A DNA stretch of 64,000 bases from Metopolophium dirhodum (lineage: Eukaryota > Arthropoda > Insecta > Hemiptera > Aphididae): the NCBI RefSeq assembly GCF_019925205.1, contig NC_083564.1, positions 23,722,447-23,786,446 on the forward strand, given 5' to 3'. A program made the position numbers and the translations under genes. This document shows, piece by piece, positions 28,501 through 40,607 of this stretch. The number at the start of each line of letters is the position of its first letter. Within the stretch, counting starts at the first letter, position 1. The notes under the pieces are model-generated. The model saw nothing but the letters and a program-made list of their open reading frames with translations, did no database searches and was not told the DNA's origin.

Positions 28501-31500
28501 CAGCCGCGGCGACTATCGGTGCCGGGGCCGGAGGTGTCACTTCCTCGGTCGTATCCATCGAGTTGTCGTCGCTGTCGTCGGATACGTTACGGACGCGAGT
28601 GATCGGATAAGCGTCCACGCCGGGGATCAGTCTAGGGGTGCCGATAATGTTGCCGGCAGAACACGCGGTGGCCGCCGTCGCGGTGGCCTGGGGTGGTTCG
28701 GGCGCCACGGTCGACGCGTTTAGCGTGGCCGCAGCTGCACCGGTGCTGGCCACGGTCGAGGCAGCGGTCTGCAGTCGTTTCGACGAACCTGACGACGACA
28801 CCGTCGATAATTGCAGCTGGATGAGCATCATGTGATCGCCCAGTCTCATCGTGAGGTTTAATGGTGCTTTGCCCGATAGGAAATCGTTGACCTAATAACA
28901 ATAAACGCAGACATTTAATATAGGCCATATGTTGGCGGTAATGACGTAAATTCATTTAATTTTAAATGCACAGCATAACAGTATTGTGTTTCGCGACGTT
29001 ATGAAATGGTTTGTACAGAATAGATGTCTACCAAATATAAATGTATACACTATACAATTAATATGCGATGATCAAAACGTGTCGGTAAAACTATTCAGAT
29101 GAGCATTTGAAAAAAAATAAATAGGTACACACTTTAGCGTATCAATATTCGTTAATAAGCTTTTAACGTCAAATTAAAAACAAATTAGGAAATATAGTAA
29201 AATGCAAATACATAATGTATCGTGGTTATATATCTTTTTTGTATATTTACTTTGTTATACAATAAACAACCCGCACAGGTGTCACGAGTGACATATTTTC
29301 ATAAAATAAGTGAAGTATGACATTAATTTCCATCAATTCTACACATTGCATAATAATGTTATGCAGCCAAAGCTCATATTAGAACCACTAGATGCCGTCT
29401 ATGTTTGAAAATAGTTTAATGAATACCTTATTTGGATATAAATTTTAAAATGGCATTTCTAAAAAAAATTATATTCCAAGCTCATGCTCCAAAACGTTGA
29501 ATTAAAAGATGTCAGTTTTTCGAATTATTCGAAGATTAAGTTAGAAAATATGATAAGAAATTTACAAACAAAATCTGACTATCGGTGTGAATAAAATAAT
29601 TTTTTTTTTTTAAAGTATTATTCCATCATTGTAAATTAATTAATTCTAGAATCTTAAATATGACTTATTCAGTTATACACCATCGTTGAAAAACAAAAAA
29701 ACTAATTTGTAATACCTACCTACTTATTTGTTAAAACTTAAAATACACACGTCATACTAACGCATAAAAAGTATGTAAGATAGCTGGAAAATTACTTATA
29801 ATTTATCAGTTAATGCTTAACATAATATTACAATATTATCGTACTTAAATATATTTCTACTATGTTTAACGGCATTGAAGTTATCACTTACACAAAAATA
29901 TACGATTTAACAGTCAGTGCCTCTTTTAAAACAATTTTACACATTCTAAATATAACGGTGTATAAAACCATTGTTACACGGTCAACACCAAAATATCATG
30001 AATCTTTAATCATCTTTAGTCAAAAGAAATGTATTAAATGGTGAAATTACCTGAGAGTCGTTCAAACTTTCCAACGCCTGCATCACACTTTGTTCTGGTC
30101 TCTGAACCTAAAAATAAAAATTAGGCTATATTAAACACAATACAACATTATACACTATAAATATGGAGACATTTTACAATTCCTACTCAATGTGAATGTA
30201 TGATTTGTGAACATAGAAATTGTATATATAGGTATTATTATACGTAAGTACGTAACGATAAATATTAATAAAATGTTATCGGCAGGGTGTGGTCCTGGAT
30301 TCACAAGGTCCCTCTGATAAGGTCAACGCCCGGTTTGGAAGACGGCCCGCCCAATTTTGTAAATATACCGTTTATATTTATCTTATATAGGGTTCCGTGT
30401 TCAAGTCTAAATACAATTTATGATTTTGTTTTGGCCCGAAAATAATGTCTACATAACAAAACTCGATAGCACTTATTTGGGCCACACTGTGCTAACATGG
30501 TAAAAATATATTATATCAGTGGTTTTTTTTCCCATACTCGTAAACCACGCGATTCGCTTTGCCGACTGTATATCTAGAACGGAATAACGCAACAACGCTG
30601 ATCCACTTTTACATAAAACATATACAAGTTTTTAGCACATACTTATTTTTTTAATAATTGTAACTGTAAAAACACATATGTTCTATACATAATATTATAT
30701 AAAACAGTTAAACAGCAAGTTTTAAATAAATAATATTTTAGTTAATGTTAATGTTTTGAGTATTTGATTGTGGAATTAAATATAGGTACTATTATAAAAT
30801 ATATTATTTCATTCTGTTTAAATTCATTTAAAGATATATTATTATTATATAGTTATTGTAAATGTAATAGCTACTTATACAGTAATTAAACTGTTTACAA
30901 AATACACAAAATACAAAATTAGGAATATTACGATTAACTATTTATAAATATGTTAAATATAATCATTAATCTTATACACCTTAAAACTTTTTACATAGAC
31001 AAGATACAGAGAAAACAATCGAAAACGTATGAAAATTATCAATTTAATTTTTATTAAAATGTGAAATGTAATAAAAAATTAAATCGTTAAAGCGTCGATC
31101 AATTAATGTTAAATGATATGTGTGAAGTTTGTTTATTATTGTTCACTTAAAAATCATAAAGGCCAAACAAAAACTCATGACATTTTATATAATTTAACCC
31201 AAAACATAAATCTTTATTGCGTAATAAACAGACCTAAGAAGAAAAATTAATATTTTTAACTACCTATTTACAAAAGTATAAAAAATTGACCTTATAAATA
31301 TATTAATAGACCTTATTCACTACGATTTAAAGTTTAAGACTAATTAAATTTTTATATTACAAGATCTAACTAGGTATTAACTTTAAAAAATACAGCGTGA
31401 GCCACAATGTTTTCCGTTTTCAATTGAGTTAAAACAGGAAAATACAAAGACTTATCCTGTTTAGACACTTTACATATAAAATACTGTATAAAAAATACCT

Positions 31501-34500
31501 ACTAGAATATTTACATTAAGAAACGTGTGTTCTGATATTTTACATTAGACGGTCATTAATTTGAATTCCTAAATTAATAAAGCATTATGTCTCAAACAAA
31601 AATTGTAATTCAATAAGAATGCTTATAATTATAAATGTAAATTCTATATATAGCTTTGCATAGCGTTGTCCTCTTTTTAGTACAATAATATTAATAACCT
31701 ATATCATTAATACAATGCTTGGATAGTTATAAATTATAATGTTCATTAAACCAAAAGTATTTTAAATAAATTTATCTTATAATTTATTTATTATCTATAA
31801 TATTGAATTATAACATGTAAGTATTACATTTTGTCTGTACTTTTGCCCTTGTGGGGACTATCAAAAAAAATAAATTCCTGCTAAATTAGATAAGTATTTG
31901 TATTATTCGTGTTTTATTCATACAAAAACATTATTTTTATTTAAAAATAATATTATAATATTATGTATGATATTATAATGTCAAACTGTTTACATTAAGT
32001 ACGTCATACATAACAAACAGTAGGTACTGTGAAATAAAAACATATATAGACGACTTACATATTTTTGTAGTAGGTAGACCCGTACGTCATACCCGCATGT
32101 GTTGTGTCTCAGTCTTTATAAACGTACAACATTGCAAATTTGTGTTCAGTAAAACTAATTGTTAGCTTTAATATTAGATTAGATCTATTATCAAACTTTT
32201 AAGAGTATTATTCGTGTTTATACGACTGTGACTGCCATTAACAATATTTTATTTTTTATGAACATTTTTAAATTGCAATATTTTACATAGGTACTCAAAA
32301 AACTAGTAAAAATAATATGAAATATCGTTAAATACCGACCACAGACGTACCGACGATAACTAAGTTCCCACCTTTAAGCTTGATAATAGATTAATTCGCT
32401 CTTAAATTAAAGATAACAACACATGATTAGTTCGGCTGAACTCAAATTTTCTATAATATTGTAGGTTTGTTTGTAGGACGTAAACAACATAAGAGGGTGA
32501 GAAATCATCTTAACATTAGATACATTTAAACAAATAAATATTTTTTTTTGTACAATCAATACTAATCTAATTAATAAGTATTTAAATTTCAAACCAAAAT
32601 ATGTAAGCTATACCTAAGTAAAATTATATAAATATCACATAGAATGTAACAACAATAGAATATATCACGATACACGAATACTTTAACGTAGGGCGTAGCA
32701 GTATATTTCTAGCTCTATAGTGTTTATTTTAGTAACGTAGCTTGTTGTGTAGATAAAAATTTTAAGGTGGAGCCTCCTAAAGGTTTTGAGTAAATTCTAT
32801 CATAACAAGTCAGATATATTCAAGGTACACATATTATGTAAAATTAAACCAGCGGCGAATAAAATAATAGATTTAAAATCATTACAATGAGTGAGTACCC
32901 AGGTACATAATAATATATTATGCACCAAATGTAGATTTTGTTGATAATTTAACTTTTTTTTTAACATTTAAACAGTTAAACGGGAACATTATTGGTGAAT
33001 GGGTGTTGTGTTTAATATAAATTATATTTATGTTTCTGAAAAATGTATTTTTAAATAGGTGTAACTAACCAATTTTTTTTTATTAAGAAAGAAAATATTT
33101 ACAATATTTTTTTAAGTACAATGAATACAATAATTATCGAAAGAGTTTTGACACTAGTTCAAATGTTTTTTTTTTTTTTTTTTAGAACGCCTACGACCTG
33201 CACACCATATATTATTATCGTTCGGTTTAACGATTTGGACAGTAGGTATACTAGAAACATGTTATAGTGGTAGCTAATTTTATTGGAAAATACGTTTTTA
33301 ATTTGGGCGGACAACAGGAATTCATTAAATGTTTTAAAAGAACGGAATGAAACGACGGCGGAACCCACCTCCGGCCCCGACGACGATCGGGTCATAACGG
33401 GTGTTGACCGTTGGAGTTCGGTGGCGTTTTGGTCCGCGTGAGGAGAGAGAAATAGAGAATATTATTATTCGAATCACTACGGTCTACGACGACGAGCCGC
33501 CGACACGAGGTGTATACCGTTGCCCGGATCCCGTTACCCGGACAACGGGACAGCCGGCAATGTGTAGTCATAACGGGACACAGTCACAGCGCCGTTACAG
33601 GGTACTCCGAAAAAAATCTGTTATTTTACAAAATAATAATAATGCGGGTGGCAATGATGAAAAAATTTAACAGTCCGCGGTTTTGGCATTCACAGCGCCC
33701 TCCCCCCCCCAGCTTTCGAAAATCGTGTTTGGCGCACATTCGCCAACTATGTATTGACCATTTGGGAAACTTTTGTTCGATACTTTAAACTCAATACTTT
33801 CGAACGATACGTCAACATGGTATGGTAACAAATTATATAATAATAATTTAAATTGTAATATTACGAGCCGTGAACATAAAAACCGCAGCGCTGTTGCGTT
33901 CGTAGGGTTTTCGAGTAAACTTAAACGCAACACAGCGTTTGTAGTTTTGAATGATTGTTTTCAGATTTTAATTATTAAAAACGAATTATTCGAACGACAC
34001 TGTAATGTGGTTGTCGAGTTTGTAATTTAATATTTATCGAGGTGATTATACTTTATGACAATTTCGCAATTAAATGTCATACTATAATAGTTTAATATAA
34101 TTCTATAATAACAACTTCGGAAAATGAAAATCTCTATAGTGAAATCATATAGTTAACTATCTACGACTTAAAAAACAAAATAAACTTAACATTAGGTACT
34201 ATATGTAAGACGTAAGTATTATATCAAAGTCGGAATTTCAAGTAAACAATTTGTATTCAAGCACGTACTATGGATATTGTTTCAGTTATTGCTAATGAAA
34301 TATTGACAGTGAAAAACATACAAACATTACAAAACTATTACATGCATTATACAATAATCAATATGACGATTATCGATTTAAAATTATTATTCTTGAACCC
34401 ACATGATTTAATAGAATTTAGAATATTTAGATAGCATAGCAAAAGCTAAGTGTAGGTACTTAATATTATTGTTTTTTACTTGTGACTTATGAATTAAATT

Positions 34501-37500
34501 CAAACATAGTAATATTCAGTTACTTATAAATTATGCAAATTAAAAAATACCTGGTTTTAGTATGCAAAAATCATGTTAATCAAAACACGTAATACTTATA
34601 GTAACTATATAAATAACTAATACGATAATATTTATATTTTAGTTTTGTTATTATTTTTATAATATTATAATTTACATTCTATGCATATCGTTTATGGTTT
34701 GTACAAGACACGTTAAAGAAACATTCACCAGCACAAGAATTGCGTATTACACTGCGCAACATTAAACTAAAAATTACAAAGAACACAATTTAGATTGTCT
34801 CTGAAATATTACTATCTCGTACAGTTCATGCGAGCTGTTAGCTTAAATTAGTATAAGGGTTTCTAAGAATTTCCTTTTAATTCAATTTTGTATTAGACTG
34901 CAAGAAATATTTTATTACAGTTTTTTATAACATCTAAAAAACCGAATAAATAACAAAATGTTAAATTAATTATTCTGTTGAGATATTATATTATTATAAG
35001 GGTATATAAACAGCAAAAATACCGAGATAGTTCCATAAAGTTATACAATCCATAAATGTTCTAAATAACTTATAGGTACATTAAAAAGTAGTGTAAAGTG
35101 TATAATATTCCAAAATACATATGACAGTAGTAAGGTACATCCGAATTGGTTTCATAGGCCTGGCACCATAAATTACAATGTTATAGAGGCAGGTACATAA
35201 TGTAAATAAATTGAGCATACAAATAAGATTTCAGAATTTCAAAATGTAATATCGTGTCAATAATATAACACTTAATGATATGACTTTTAAGTATTTAGCA
35301 TTTTAACGTTAACAGTGGTCTACGCATGTATATAAATTATAAATTTAATAACAATAATACCGTGGCGACCGTAGTGTATATAATACAAACGTATCATGGT
35401 GCCCATAACAACGAAATAAGTCAAACTTAAATAATACAATCACAACGTTATTTTACGAATGTTCGACGTGAAACTTTTTTTCTTAGCCATAAATAAATTG
35501 GTTATAAATAACCCAATTGTGATTTTAGAAATAATTATACTTAACATTTTTTTTTTTACTAGATGGTTGGTCTTTTATAATATTGATTCACCGTCGATAT
35601 TATTGCACTATTTGTAGGCAGGTCTAACCTCTAGTGTCGTCGGGCGTATGGAAATTTAGGGAAATCAAAATGTGGAAGGAGCAATGGAGAACAAGGCCTA
35701 CTTGATTTCCCTCTCCTTCGACATTCTAAAATCTCAAGCTGCGATGAGAATAATATGTCCTTGCGCGTGCACATTGGCCGTTCGGTGTGTATAATGTATA
35801 ATATAATAGTAGTAGTATAATATATAATAATATGTAATATATCGTGATTATCAAGATGTGTGGCAATAAGGACACACAATACATGGGTATTATTTTATGT
35901 TTTAAACTGGTTTATCGTCGAGGGGTAAAGGGTGGGAGGGCCGGGATAAAAAAGACGAAAATGAAGATTTACTCACCAGAAGACCGGTTTCCACGCTGGG
36001 CAATAGGGTGAGGCGGCTTCCTTGCATCAACTGGTTGTCGTCCAACGAGCCATCTCTAAGTTGCCTACGATACAAAAAAAAAAAAAAGACAAAGACCATA
36101 AATCAATAAACGTCTGCTCCGTAACTGTATGGTAAGACTCGAAAAATCTTGGTTTACGTGTATTATTATGATCATCGTTACCTATCGAATATTTACAAAG
36201 ACAATTATTTATCTGTCCCGTGAAAACTCGAAAAATTATACATAAATAATAACAACAACGGTAATAAACACCGATTGCGAGCAACAATGAGATTTTCAAG
36301 GTTTAAATGCAATAATAATAATAGTAATAATAAATAATTACAGACGCGTTATATAAATGCGTCGAATTACGTGTAGGTATTATATTATTATTATGGTTTG
36401 CATCCACCACCGCGCGATTGTCGTAACATGTGGATAAACAACGTTGCTGTAATATGAGGTATTTTTTTATTATTATCATTATATGTCTTTCACGTGTGCG
36501 CACGACGTTCGATCACAAACGTAAGGTAAAAAAAAAATACCCGAGAGAAGAATACAAACGGCGGAGGGGAAAACAATAGAGGCGACGACGGCGGATGCAC
36601 GCGCTTTGCGAACCCCTGGTTTTCCGGGACGAGAGAAAGCTGCGTTTGACGCGGTGCTTTTCGGTGAATTCTTTTCGAAAATACCACACGAACATCATAA
36701 TGTCCGATGCGCAGGGCGGGGTACGACGTTTAGAAACAAGCGGCGATGACGTGTTTCTTCTGGGCGGACAATGGAGAGAAGAGGGCGACCAAGCAGCTGT
36801 TCCACACTTGTCCAACCAACAACTCTACGAGGGACCCGTCTCGCAGCGTCGGGTTATTCACCCCCGAATCCGTAATGGCGGTGGCCTCGGATAGGGGAGC
36901 GGCGACGGCGTCAGCTGTTGGGATTTCGATCCCACGCTCGGGCGAAGATACGACTCCGCCGCCGCCGCCGATGCTTGCGTAACATCAACCGCCGACCGCA
37001 CGAGAAAAGAATATTACACCCATAACCTTTTATCGTCTGCGGGTTACCTGCGGGGGGTTCGAAAGAGGAAAGGAATAAACGACGTAATCGTTTCTGAACG
37101 CGTCCCGTAACAAAGAACGACGATCGAATAGCAGGACGACCGACATTATTTCACATACCTACCCAAAATTAATATTATATAGGTATCTTTGTCTGTTTGT
37201 TCTCGCCTAAAAATGTCTGCGAAAGAGTCACTCGCAGACAGCTGCCGTTGTTGTGGCGGTGTAGTTAGGGGGACGGTCCGTTTGATAACGAATGTTTTGA
37301 TTGCAAATCGCCCTAAATAATTATATATGCGCACACATACACACACACACACACACAATCGTAATAAATGCGACTTCCGGGAAACGAGCGTACCCGCGCT
37401 ATCGCCGGTCGATAGCATCGGCAAAGGAGGACGGGCGAACACCGGAACGAGCTCTCCCGGTCGGACACCTACGGCGAACGCAATCGGCAACGGAATTATT

Positions 37501-38733
37501 GAAATCTGTCGACAATAGGCGACACGGGCGTGCAAATCCTGTTGACATGGATTCGCAGCGTCACGGTTTTTGAAAGTTTCGTTTCGAAATCGGGCACGGG
37601 AGAGTAGTCAATGCTTACCAACAATTTAACGCGAAGCCCCGTCGAACAAAGGGACGGTGATAAGCAAACAATATGTTATCCACGCGCGTTTCCAAACGGT
37701 TTGGAAACACCACGCGCGATGGACGACGTCGGTGACCGAGAACCGACGGAACGGCAACGTCGGCACTATTATAATATTATTACTATACCCGAACGTCACC
37801 CCCTCCCCACCACAGCGGTCCGGATTTGAGAAACCAACAACAATTTTTATCTCAAACGAGCAGCTGTTCCGAGGGTACGCGTCAAAACGGGTCGGCACGC
37901 ACAACAAAAAAACAGGGTCGTGACCCCTTCCCCCCACCACCACAACAACAATGGGCCGAGCGCGTCAGCTTCGTTATCGGACGGAAGTGCCGGCCTGCCG
38001 AAGTCTGCCCGACCTAGAGGTGGATACTTCGTGGTTCGTACTTTAGAGCACCGAGGATGCGCTCGGCATCGCCTTAACGCCAATCGTGGCCCCTTACCAG
38101 CCCCCCCGTGGCCAGGTGCTGACGGTCGAGCCGGGTGTCCGTTAAAAGGACGGAAACAGAGGCAGCCGTTTAGAGAGAAAAGAAAAATGTAAAAGGAAAT
38201 TTATCTCACCTCTCGCGGTACAGTAGGCATATCCGCTCTTTGGGCACTCTCAGCCGTTTGGAGATCATTTTCTTCAGACTTTCTACCGAATCGGTCTTGA
38301 GCACGTCCAGATCGAACTGGCCGCCGGTGGTCGGCGAGACGGTGATCGTGATCTCGGACTCTCTCACCGCACGGTTGGCCATGACAGCCTGGACGGCGGC
38401 GGCGAAGATCCTTCCTTCGGGGTCCGAGTTGCCGCGGTCTTCGCTCGCACCGCTTGTGCCCGGCTGGTAGTTGTCGCCTGTCGTCCCCCAGGTCTTCCGC
38501 CTCTCTATCTCGGCCTGTAAATCCAGGTACTGCTTGTTTTCCATCTCTAAGGTACGAGATTTCGCCGCTCGCTTAGCCGCCACAACAGCGGCCGCTCTTC
38601 TCGCCACCTTGGCCGCTGCGGCCGCGGCCGCGGCGGTCACCACGTCGTTGTTGTTGTCCACCGCGGCGGTGCAGCACCCGGATTTCGGCTCGCCCGCGTC
38701 GTTGTTGCTACTGCTGCTACTGCTGCCTTCCAT
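19590..38733 (-). CDS. MIDN: Midnolin / Stuxnet homologue, complete, 7 coding exons, 629 aa
   Basis: Midnolin is a mainly nuclear protein that carries short-lived substrates to the proteasome without ubiquitination; the fly orthologue Stuxnet promotes Polycomb turnover. Exons: 38733-38210, 36064-35977, 30107-30051, 28891-28223, 20455-20368, 20128-19883, 19807-19590. All junctions are GT-AG and phases close exactly on a TGA. Residues 126-204 are the ubiquitin-like domain (VPKERICLLYRER, then GSRLTLLPSVETGLL). VQRPEQSVMQALESL at 205 and VNDFLSG...MRLGDHMM from 224 are midnolin-typical. RRPGAIIESMQHHGKGVYSG and the GRPKRDISTIIHILNDLL core match the conserved second half. The last exon starts a basic helix-prone stretch (KMERLRLIMEEKRERRR), the likely proteasome-binding helix. 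Exon 1 and exon 4 carry poly-alanine tracts. Start ATG at 38733 is the only sensible one. Identity is very secure; untranslated exons are not resolved. Confidence 0.93.
20456..28222 (-). other. Midnolin intron 4 (7.8 kb) with GC-rich islands
   Basis: This is the largest midnolin intron. Most is AT-rich and featureless, but two islands stand out: about 21430-22460 and about 26850-28110 (with a smaller patch at 26280-26510). They hold many CG words, poly-G/C runs, a (GA)n run near 27088-27107 and (GT)n near 27131-27142. Frames across them (longest about 194 codons on the minus strand at 26945-27529) contain low-complexity or repetitive residues and no domain I recognise. Alternative promoters or nested non-coding transcripts are possible readings. 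Confidence 0.5.
21076..21223 (+). other. Candidate unassigned exon inside midnolin intron 4
   Basis: This GC-balanced patch lies between an acceptor-like tttccag and a strong donor-like gtaagtcc. From the ATG at 21079 the plus strand is open to the donor and encodes a mixed, non-repetitive sequence (MVTAKRRFLRKDISGG... to ...KHTQIEEN) with basic N-terminus and Thr/Ser-rich middle. No partner exon was found on the plus strand and no family is recognised. The minus strand is also open (83 codons). It may be a 5' exon of a nested gene, a pseudogene piece, or chance. Confidence 0.2.
28425..28525 (-). repeat. Poly-alanine-encoding GC-rich tract within midnolin exon 4
   Basis: A run of GCN codons, seen on the plus strand as gcggcggcggctgctgctgc-like triplets, encodes about 35 alanines broken by a threonine and a few valines. 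Codons are mixed (GCC, GCA, GCT), so it is not a simple uninterrupted triplet expansion. Such tracts are common in nuclear regulators; here it lies between the midnolin substrate-binding halves, at about residues 350-385. Confidence 0.85.
28892..30050 (-). other. Midnolin intron 3
   Basis: AT-rich, 1.16 kb, with a clean donor on the gene strand after the CAG at 30051 and acceptor before 28891. I see nothing else in it. Confidence 0.8.
30108..35976 (-). other. Midnolin intron 2 (5.9 kb)
   Basis: Mostly AT-rich. A GC-rich patch at about 33330-33610 contains repeated 'aacggga' and 'cccg' words (for example ggatcccgttacccggacaa) and may be a regulatory island or an old insertion. A possible decayed element at 30293-30489 has loosely inverted ends (cagggtgtggtcc and gggccacactg) but no target duplication that I could find. 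No exon seen. Confidence 0.55.
36065..38209 (-). other. Midnolin intron 1 (2.1 kb), largely GC-rich
   Basis: From about 36530 to 38170 this intron is nearly as GC-rich as exon 1 itself, with a (CA)n run at 37335-37357. Several frames of 60-130 codons cross it on both strands without recognisable domains. Being next to the first coding exon, it is best read as an extension of the midnolin CpG island and a likely place for enhancers or alternative starts. Confidence 0.5.
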
Positions 38734-40607
38734 TGCGTCTTGTTACGTTTTAACGTTATTAAAATAATATCAGACACAAATACTTATTTATATAGTATGT
38801 TATATAGATAGGGGTAAATACGCGATTGTATTTATTGTAAATGTGTTATTATAACAGACGAATATTATTTTACGAACGAGAAACGCAAGGAGGAGTTGGG
38901 TCGCGATGTAGAGCACGAAAAATCCGGTGACGTCGAATATCACAGACGCGAATCGGACGCCATGGCGGAGGAGTGACACTGCATGGGCGGCGGCGGCGGA
39001 CACAAAGAACGCGGACAACTACACTCGCCGAGAGAAAAATAATAATGATAAAAAAGAAAACAATAAAACAAAATAAATATACGCGTCCTCGAGTGTACGT
39101 TAAACAACGGCGGTGGAGACGACTGACTGACGAGACTACTAGAGAACCAGACTAGGCGACTGCCGACTACACGACCGCACGACGCCGTCGGATCGTGAAA
39201 AGGAAAAGAGTGGAAAAGATTAAAGAAAGGAAGACGCGATGGCCGCAAAACTGAGGCACGTCCGTCGCGCAGCCGCGCGTCGAATTTCCCGCCAAGGAGC
39301 GTCGCCGTCGCCGACTCTGGCTGCACTGGGCCGTGCCTCGTCTCGCCGATAGATCGCGCACGTTCCACCGCGACGAGCTTTATAGATAATACGGGTTGCC
39401 GTTGCCTCAATGTCGTGTAAATATTTCAACATCAGAGTCAAACCTCCAACGCATACGTCATACTTATTTTCCTACGTCACGTCTTGCTTACCCGTATTAT
39501 CAATGACAACAATTTGTCATTAAAAATTATTACTACCATAATAGTCACTACTTATTAATACACTACACTACGTCACTACGTGCTGAGCGAATATTTAATT
39601 TATTCTGTGATATTGCGTGGGCTTGGACCCGGATGGACGGGTTTCTATGCTCGGCATTTAATCAATTCAAATTTTTCAATTTGATTCGTCTCTTAATATC
39701 GCCTAAGGTACAATTATTGTACATTTGTATCCGCGCAAGACAACTGTTGTCCTCGGATTTCACCCCACCGACCAAACACACCCACGCAAACGTATAATAT
39801 TCATAGATAATATAGATAACATGATAATGTTCTGTGATATTATTATTACCTTATCAGCGGCCGCAGCTGAACCACGGACTAAGATAAAATGGACTGGGAA
39901 TGTCATGGTCGGCGGGGGTCGGGGGACCGCCGCGAAAAGGTGTCACATAGCTGATAAGAATTCTGTTCTTGAAGTTTTCAGCGCTACCGGTGGTTTTATT
40001 TGGCCACACAATTTGTATCTTGGTCCGTGTTAAATGCAGAGGGCGCTGTGAACTCCAGGAACACGGGCGACCCCCCTCCGCACTCTGACTCTTGTACACA
40101 CATTCGTGGCCGTGATAAGCCGCTCGTTTCCAGTCCATTATATTATCTTAGTCCGTTAATATTATCTATGGAGCTGGACACACGTTTTATTATCTATGTT
40201 TTTTATCTATATTATTGTCCCGTGATATTATTTATCAGTTATCACTTTATCAGACTTGTGAAAATTCAAGGTTTAAAAATAATTTACCTCGGCGGAGTCG
40301 GCCGTCACCATTGAAGCCTCGCGACTGCGGAAGCGATCACAATTTATAACTCATCTAAATATCTTATCTGACGCAAGTCGCAAATTACACAACAGTAGTC
40401 GCCAGGCAGTTGTACTTATCGCTTGTTTGTCGTCTGTCTGTGTCAGTCAGTACTCCGAAGCACTTCTGTCGTATACTCGTACGTCAGTTTACGAACTTTT
40501 TAAAAGTTTTCGTTTCGTCTTAAAATTTGTCCAACGTAATTCGTCACGGCTATCTCTTACGCCGAGTTATACTGTTATTATTATGTTAACTAGTTAACAC
40601 CAATACA
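38734..40607. promoter_or_regulatory. Divergent promoter region between midnolin and TMCO4
   Basis: The two start codons face away from each other across 1.87 kb. About 38880-39420 is CpG-rich and probably holds the midnolin start site and 5' untranslated region. About 39790-40420 is rich in GATAA/TTATC words (see separate entry). No conserved coding sequence is visible; the frames of up to 156 codons on the minus strand over 38940-39410 are GC-driven and lack a domain. Confidence 0.6.
39806..40420. promoter_or_regulatory. Cluster of about 15 GATA-type motifs
   Basis: I count GATAA at 39806, 39815, 39823, 39953 and 40114, and TTATC at 39851, 40143, 40162, 40190, 40203, 40232, 40239, 40247, 40364 and 40416. 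By chance one would expect only a few in 615 bases even with AT bias. The cluster lies between divergent genes, closest to TMCO4. A GATA-factor enhancer or promoter is inferred, not shown; some sites may come from a local repeat of 'ttatctat'. Confidence 0.4.

Noticed and set aside
28209..28955. Plus-strand and shifted minus-strand frames over midnolin exon 4
   Set aside because: They are shadows of the real midnolin frame, created by its GC-rich alanine codons.
30293..30489. Possible hAT-like element with ends cagggtgtggtcc and gggccacactg
   Set aside because: Ends match only loosely and the neighbouring octamers (gttatcgg, tgctaaca) do not agree, so no separate element was called.
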